9,750 bases of DNA, from NCBI GenBank assembly GCA_947468255.1, contig CANIMM010000098.1, positions 1 through 9,750 of the forward strand, written 5' to 3'. This DNA comes from Chitinophagaceae bacterium (lineage in GTDB: Bacteria > Bacteroidota > Bacteroidia > Chitinophagales > Chitinophagaceae). A program made the translations under genes and the position numbers. The notes beneath the pieces are model-generated. The model saw nothing but the letters and a program-made list of their open reading frames with translations. It made no database searches and had not been told where the DNA came from. Shown one piece after another: positions 6,427 through 9,750 of the stretch. Each line of letters starts with the position of its first letter. Position 1 is the first letter of the stretch.

Positions 6427-7806
6427 TTACAATAACTCACTAATATCTTTCATTAATCTGCTGGCAATATTATCGGCAGTTGTAGCGAAATTACTTTCAG
6501 CATAAATGCGGATAATTGGCTCCGTATTACTGGTACGTAAATGCACCCAATCCTTATCAAATTCAATTTTCAAACCATCTTCAATATTGATTGGATAGTT
6601 TTTGTATTTATCTTTTATTTTCTCAAACAACCCTTTTACATCAACCCCATTTTCGAGCTGAATCTTGTTTTTGCTGATAAAATAATCTGGAAATGAATTG
6701 CGTAGTTGTTTGGTGGTCTTTTTTGTATTTGCCAAATGAGTTAAAAATAAAGCAATTCCAATAAGGGCATCCCTTCCATAATGCAAATCCGGAACAATAA
6801 TACCCCCGTTGCCTTCTCCTCCAATTACCGCATTTACTGCCTTCATTTTATTAACCACATTTACCTCCCCCACTGCACTAGGAAAATATTCACCTCCATG
6901 CTTCTCCGTTATATCCCTTAATGCACGGGTAGATGACATATTAGAAACCGTATTTCCATTACGATGGCTTAACACATAATCTGCTACTGCAACCAGCGTA
7001 TACTCTTCTCCAAACATGGTTCCATCCTCACATACAAAACAAAGTCGATCTACATCCGGATCTACGGCTATTCCAAGACTGGCTTTTTGTTTTAACACTT
7101 CCCTGCTTAATTCTGTTAAATGCTCTGGCAAGGGTTCTGGATTATGTGCAAATTTACCATTCACTTCCCCGTTTAAAACCTCAATTTCCTTCACTCCTAG
7201 CGCCCTTAACAATGCAGGCACCGCAATTGCACCGGTACTGTTAACAGCATCCACCACCACTTTGAACTTTGCTTTTTTGATAGCCGCTACATCTACCAGT
7301 TCGTAATTTACTATCGCATCAATGTGCTTGAGTAAAAAAGAATCATCCAAACTGCAACTGCCCAGTTGGTCGACCGGAGCAAAAACAAAATCCTCTCTTT
7401 CCGCAATTTCCAATACTTTTTGTCCGGCTGCACTATTGATAAATTCACCCTGACTATTTAATAATTTTAAAGCATTCCACTCTTTTGGATTATGGCTAGC
7501 CGTAAGTATAATACCACCTCCAGCATTTTCAAAGACCACCGCCATTTCTACTGTAGGAGTCGTGCTGTAATCCAAATCAATTACTTGCAAACCTAGTGCC
7601 TGCAAAGTACTGATCACCAGATTCTTTACCATTGCCCCACTTATTCTTCCATCCCTGCCAACAATTATTTTTTTATTAGCACCCTCTTGTATTAATAAAG
7701 TGCCAAATGCTGCTGTAAACTTTACAATATCAAGGGGGGTAAGATTATTGCCGGTTTTGCCTCCTATCGTTCCTCTGATACCGGAAATGCTTTTTATCAA
7801 TGTCAT
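6427..7806 (-). CDS. glmM: Phosphoglucosamine mutase (alpha-D-phosphohexomutase family)
   Basis: Interconverts glucosamine-6-phosphate and glucosamine-1-phosphate on the way to UDP-GlcNAc, through a phosphoserine and Mg2+. All four active-site loops of the family are present in 459 residues. They are the phosphoserine loop TASHNP with S104, the metal loop DPDVDR with D249, D251 and D253, the sugar-specificity loop GGEGNGG (329-335), and the phosphate-binding loop RTSNTEPIIRIY (424-435). The N-terminus SISGIRG is also typical. E. coli GlmM has 445 residues and a GEQSGH sugar loop; the GEGNGG form is the one seen in archaeal and Bacteroidota enzymes annotated as GlmM or as phosphomannomutase/phosphoglucomutase. 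Substrate preference is therefore inferred and bifunctional activity is possible. The ATG at 7806 is supported by the conserved N-terminus and by a consensus -7 element 27 positions upstream. A terminator separates it from accC, so it is probably transcribed from its own promoter. Confidence 0.83.
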   Translation of the reverse strand: MTLIKSISGIRGTIGGKTGNNLTPLDIVKFTAAFGTLLIQEGANKKIIVGRDGRISGAMVKNLVISTLQALGLQVIDLDYSTTPTVEMAVVFENAGGGIILTASHNPKEWNALKLLNSQGEFINSAAGQKVLEIAEREDFVFAPVDQLGSCSLDDSFLLKHIDAIVNYELVDVAAIKKAKFKVVVDAVNSTGAIAVPALLRALGVKEIEVLNGEVNGKFAHNPEPLPEHLTELSREVLKQKASLGIAVDPDVDRLCFVCEDGTMFGEEYTLVAVADYVLSHRNGNTVSNMSSTRALRDITEKHGGEYFPSAVGEVNVVNKMKAVNAVIGGEGNGGIIVPDLHYGRDALIGIALFLTHLANTKKTTKQLRNSFPDYFISKNKIQLENGVDVKGLFEKIKDKYKNYPINIEDGLKIEFDKDWVHLRTSNTEPIIRIYAESNFATTADNIASRLMKDISELL

Positions 7807-7832
7807 TCTTCTAGTCAGTTAATGATGAGTTG

Positions 7833-7840
7833 CAAAGATA
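7833..7840 (-). promoter_or_regulatory. glmM promoter, -7 element
   Basis: The minus strand reads TATCTTTG followed by CA, an exact match to TAnnTTTG and to the form most often seen upstream of Bacteroidota genes. It lies 27 positions upstream of the glmM ATG and downstream of the accC terminator, where a new promoter is needed. No good TTG -33 box is present; the corresponding region is T-rich and lies inside a dyad (7854-7875). Confidence 0.68.
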
Positions 7841-7853
7841 ACCAATTGAACAG

Positions 7854-7875
7854 CGTTAAAAAATTGGATTTAACG
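7854..7875. repeat. Perfect dyad over the -33 region of the glmM promoter
   Basis: CGTTAAA (7854-7860) and TTTAACG (7869-7875) are perfect 7-base arms around an 8-base spacer. Overlapping it, CCAATT (7842-7847) and AATTGG (7862-7867) form a second inverted repeat. Both fall where RNA polymerase would contact the -33 region, so an operator is plausible. No regulator is known from the window. Confidence 0.4.
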
Positions 7876-7961
7876 ACCTTTTCAATAAGGTTATTTTTTT
7901 ATAAAATGTGCTGATGGTTAAATGGATGGATAAAAAACAGGACTGCAATAGCCTAAGGAAA

Positions 7962-8003
7962 TACAAAAGCCGTCTGGATTGATCTCCTTCGACGGCTTTT
8001 GTA
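7962..8003 (-). terminator. Rho-independent terminator of accC
   Basis: Perfect 13-base arms (7962-7974 and 7991-8003) with a GCCGTC/GACGGC core and a 16-base loop, starting 27 bases past the accC stop codon. Read on the minus strand, the 3' arm runs through CTTTTGTA into TTTCC, giving the needed U-rich end. The flanking bases in the arms are symmetric (ACAAAA and TTTTGT), so it could act in both directions, but both neighbouring genes run leftward. It ends the accBC transcription unit. Confidence 0.85.
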
Positions 8004-8029
8004 AATATTGAAAAAAATAATCTATAAAA

Positions 8030-9370
8030 TCAAACCATTTTAAAAGATTCCAAAAACTTAGTGGTAAAATTTCCACTTCTGAAATCTTCATTCTTCATCA
8101 GTTGCAAATGAAAAGGAATGGTGGTCTTTATTCCTTCGATAACATATTCACTCAATGCCCGATGCATCGTATCAATTGCTTCTTCTCTAGTTTGTGCTAC
8201 AGTAATTAATTTCCCAATCATACTATCATAATAAGGAGGGATTACATAACCTGCGTATACATGACTATCAACACGAACACCGTGTCCACCGGGGGTATGC
8301 AAAACCGTTATCTTACCGGGGCTAGGTCTGAAGTCATTGTAAGGATCCTCTGCATTGATTCTACACTCAATAGCATGCATTTGAGGATAATAATTTTTTC
8401 CACTCACCTTATGACCTGCAGCAATTTTTATTTGTTCTTTTATCAAGTCGTAATTCACCACTTCCTCCGTTACACAATGTTCTACTTGTATGCGTGTATT
8501 CATTTCCATGAAGTAGAAGTTGCGATTTTTATCTACCAAAAACTCAATGGTTCCCACACTTTCATAATTAATAGCACTGGCCGCCTTGATAGCAGCATTG
8601 CCCATTTGCTCTCTTAACTCTGGTGTCATAAATGGTGAGGGCGATTCTTCTACCAGCTTTTGGTGACGACGCTGGATGGAGCAATCCCTTTCACTTAAAT
8701 GACAAACATTACCAAATTGATCCCCTGCGATTTGTATTTCGATATGGCGTGGCTCTTCCACAAATTTTTCCATATAAATACCATCGTTTTTAAACGATGC
8801 TGCGGCTTCAGTTTTAGCATTTTCAAAAGCTTTTTCCATTTCGCTTTCCTGCCAAACCACGCGCATTCCCTTACCACCACCACCAGCAGTTGCTTTTAAA
8901 ATTACCGGATAACCCACTACGTTTGCTGCAAGGTCTTTAGCCTGCTCCACACTTTCCAATAAACCACCGCTACCGGGCACTACCGGCACACCTGCCTTAA
9001 TCATCGTTTCTTTCGCAGTGATCTTATCGCCCATCGCATTGATCATATCAGGGGTAGGTCCAATAAACTTTACTCCATGATCGGCGCAGATCTGTGCAAA
9101 TTTTGCATTCTCGGCAAGAAATCCATACCCAGGGTGAATGGCATCCGCATTGGTAATTTCCGCTGCCGCCATAATATGCAATACATTCAGGTAAGAATCC
9201 ATACTACTCGGCCTACCAATACATACGGCCTCATCAGCAAATTTTACATGCAGACTATCTTTATCTGCGGTAGAATAAACCGCTACTGTTTTAATGCCCA
9301 TCTCTTTGCAAGTACGAATAATACGCAAGGCAATTTCTCCACGGTTGGCAATCAATATTTTTTTGAACAT
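8030..9370 (-). CDS. accC: Acetyl-CoA carboxylase, biotin carboxylase subunit
   Basis: ATP-dependent carboxylation of the biotin carried by AccB, the first half-reaction making malonyl-CoA for fatty acid synthesis in the cytoplasm. At 446 residues it is the size of stand-alone AccC (E. coli 449) and has no fused carrier domain. The N-terminal domain starts KKILIANRGEIALR and contains HPGYGFLAEN (79-88). The ATP-grasp domain has K116, K159, the glycine-rich loop GGGGKGMR (163-170), ERDCSIQRRHQK with C230 and K238, E276, and FMEMNTRIQVEH with E289, N291, R293 and E297. The C-terminal domain has ECRINAED with R338 and DSMIGKLI. The ATG at 9370 opens exactly at the conserved N-terminus; no Shine-Dalgarno sequence is seen. 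It follows accB by 165 bases on the same strand and ends at a strong terminator. Propionyl-CoA-type carboxylase subunits are usually longer, so acetyl-CoA carboxylase is the better call. Confidence 0.97.
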   Translation of the reverse strand: MFKKILIANRGEIALRIIRTCKEMGIKTVAVYSTADKDSLHVKFADEAVCIGRPSSMDSYLNVLHIMAAAEITNADAIHPGYGFLAENAKFAQICADHGVKFIGPTPDMINAMGDKITAKETMIKAGVPVVPGSGGLLESVEQAKDLAANVVGYPVILKATAGGGGKGMRVVWQESEMEKAFENAKTEAAASFKNDGIYMEKFVEEPRHIEIQIAGDQFGNVCHLSERDCSIQRRHQKLVEESPSPFMTPELREQMGNAAIKAASAINYESVGTIEFLVDKNRNFYFMEMNTRIQVEHCVTEEVVNYDLIKEQIKIAAGHKVSGKNYYPQMHAIECRINAEDPYNDFRPSPGKITVLHTPGGHGVRVDSHVYAGYVIPPYYDSMIGKLITVAQTREEAIDTMHRALSEYVIEGIKTTIPFHLQLMKNEDFRSGNFTTKFLESFKMV

Positions 9371-9373
9371 AAT

Positions 9374-9400
9374 GGCAAATTTGAAATTTCGAAAATGGCC
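9374..9400. repeat. Imperfect palindrome directly upstream of accC
   Basis: A 27-base stretch centred on GAAATTTC has GGC- and GCC-type outer ends; about nine of thirteen opposing positions pair. It lies 4-30 bases upstream of the accC ATG, where it could be an operator or a hairpin in the accB-accC leader. A related TTTCAAATT occurs near 9472-9480 in opposite orientation to the AATTTGAAA of the palindrome. The rest of the 165-base accB-accC gap shows no gene, and no consensus promoter could be placed in it. Confidence 0.3.
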
Positions 9401-9535
9401 AATTTAACAATACCTAGTAAAAAATGCCCAATCAAAATAGTAAGGAACTTGAAAATGAACGATCGGTTGATTTCAAATTGGTAGTATCAACACGAGTCAA
9501 TCCTCTTCACTTGGAAGCTTTGAACGAAAGTTAAA

Positions 9536-9750
9536 TTAGCTAGGATCTACCAAAAATAATGGCTGATCAAATTCTACTGGACTAGCATCTTCTATTAAAA
9601 TCTTCACTATTTTACCCTTTACCTCGCTTTCAATTTCATTAAAAAGCTTCATCGCTTCAATGATACAAACGATTGACCCAGGAGTCACCTCATCACCCTC
9701 ATTTACAAAAATGGGCTTCCCTGGTCCTGACTGGCGATAAAATGTACCAA
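9536..9750 (-). CDS. accB: Acetyl-CoA carboxylase biotin carboxyl carrier protein, C-terminal part
   Basis: Leftward gene whose 5' part lies beyond the window; the last 70 codons and the TAA stop (9538-9536) are present. The reading starts GTFYRQSGPGKP and contains the biotinyl motif EAMKLFNEIES; the lysine codon at 9649-9647 is the biotin attachment site. GTFYR, the GDEV turn and the FDQPLFLVDP ending fit the AccB biotinyl (lipoyl-like, flattened beta-barrel) domain, with a 'thumb' segment between GTFYR and the GDEV turn. AccB carries the carboxyl group from AccC to the carboxyltransferase. Its place immediately before accC is the common bacterial accBC order, though the 165-base gap is longer than in most tight operons. 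The promoter must lie outside the window. No frameshift is seen in the visible part. Confidence 0.93.
   Translation of the reverse strand, partial: GTFYRQSGPGKPIFVNEGDEVTPGSIVCIIEAMKLFNEIESEVKGKIVKILIEDASPVEFDQPLFLVDPS

Noticed and set aside
9077..9484. Open frame of 135 codons on the plus strand opposite accC
   Set aside because: It runs antisense through the conserved biotin carboxylase N-terminus and has no recognisable protein features; a shadow of accC.
1..9750. An undescribed defence, mobile or RNA-based system
   Set aside because: All sizeable frames are accounted for by core or secreted-protein families, the gaps are short, and no direct-repeat array, transposase, integrase, toxin-antitoxin pair, reverse transcriptase or structured RNA locus was recognised.

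Overview
The window is an ordinary chromosomal housekeeping segment of a member of the Bacteroidota, most likely close to Chitinophagaceae (inference). Four things point there: an AT-rich sequence, start codons without Shine-Dalgarno sequences, TAnnTTTG-type -7 promoter elements upstream of several genes, and a secreted protein ending in a gliding-motility-associated (type B) type IX secretion sorting domain. No insertion sequence, phage gene, CRISPR array, tRNA or rRNA was seen, and no gap between genes exceeds about 225 bases.

Left part (1-5016). The first 86 bases are the start of a leftward gene whose N-terminus resembles the TrmH/SpoU RNA methyltransferases of Bacteroidota. It diverges from mutS (302-2914, rightward), which encodes a full-length mismatch-recognition ATPase, and the 215-base gap between them holds candidate promoters for both. 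After a 74-base gap comes a 675-residue secreted multidomain protein (2989-5016). It has a signal peptide, an N-terminal cysteine-containing module, two tandem cysteine-patterned Ig-like repeats of about 111 residues, two PKD-like domains and a type B C-terminal domain.

Right part (5158-9750, all leftward). In transcription order this reads accB (3' end only), accC, a strong rho-independent terminator, glmM (phosphoglucosamine mutase family) with a very good -7 promoter element, and a NifS/IscS-type cysteine desulfurase. AccB and AccC are the carrier and biotin carboxylase subunits of acetyl-CoA carboxylase, the entry to fatty acid synthesis. GlmM supplies glucosamine-1-phosphate for UDP-GlcNAc and cell-wall precursors. 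The desulfurase mobilises sulfur for Fe-S clusters or thiolated tRNA. These are separate core functions rather than one pathway.

I did not find a convincing undescribed system. The items most worth a second look are the cysteine-patterned tandem repeat in the secreted protein, a set of dyad-symmetric sequences lying on or next to candidate promoters or start codons (mutS, glmM, accC, desulfurase), and the matching -7 element geometry of the glmM and methyltransferase promoters.
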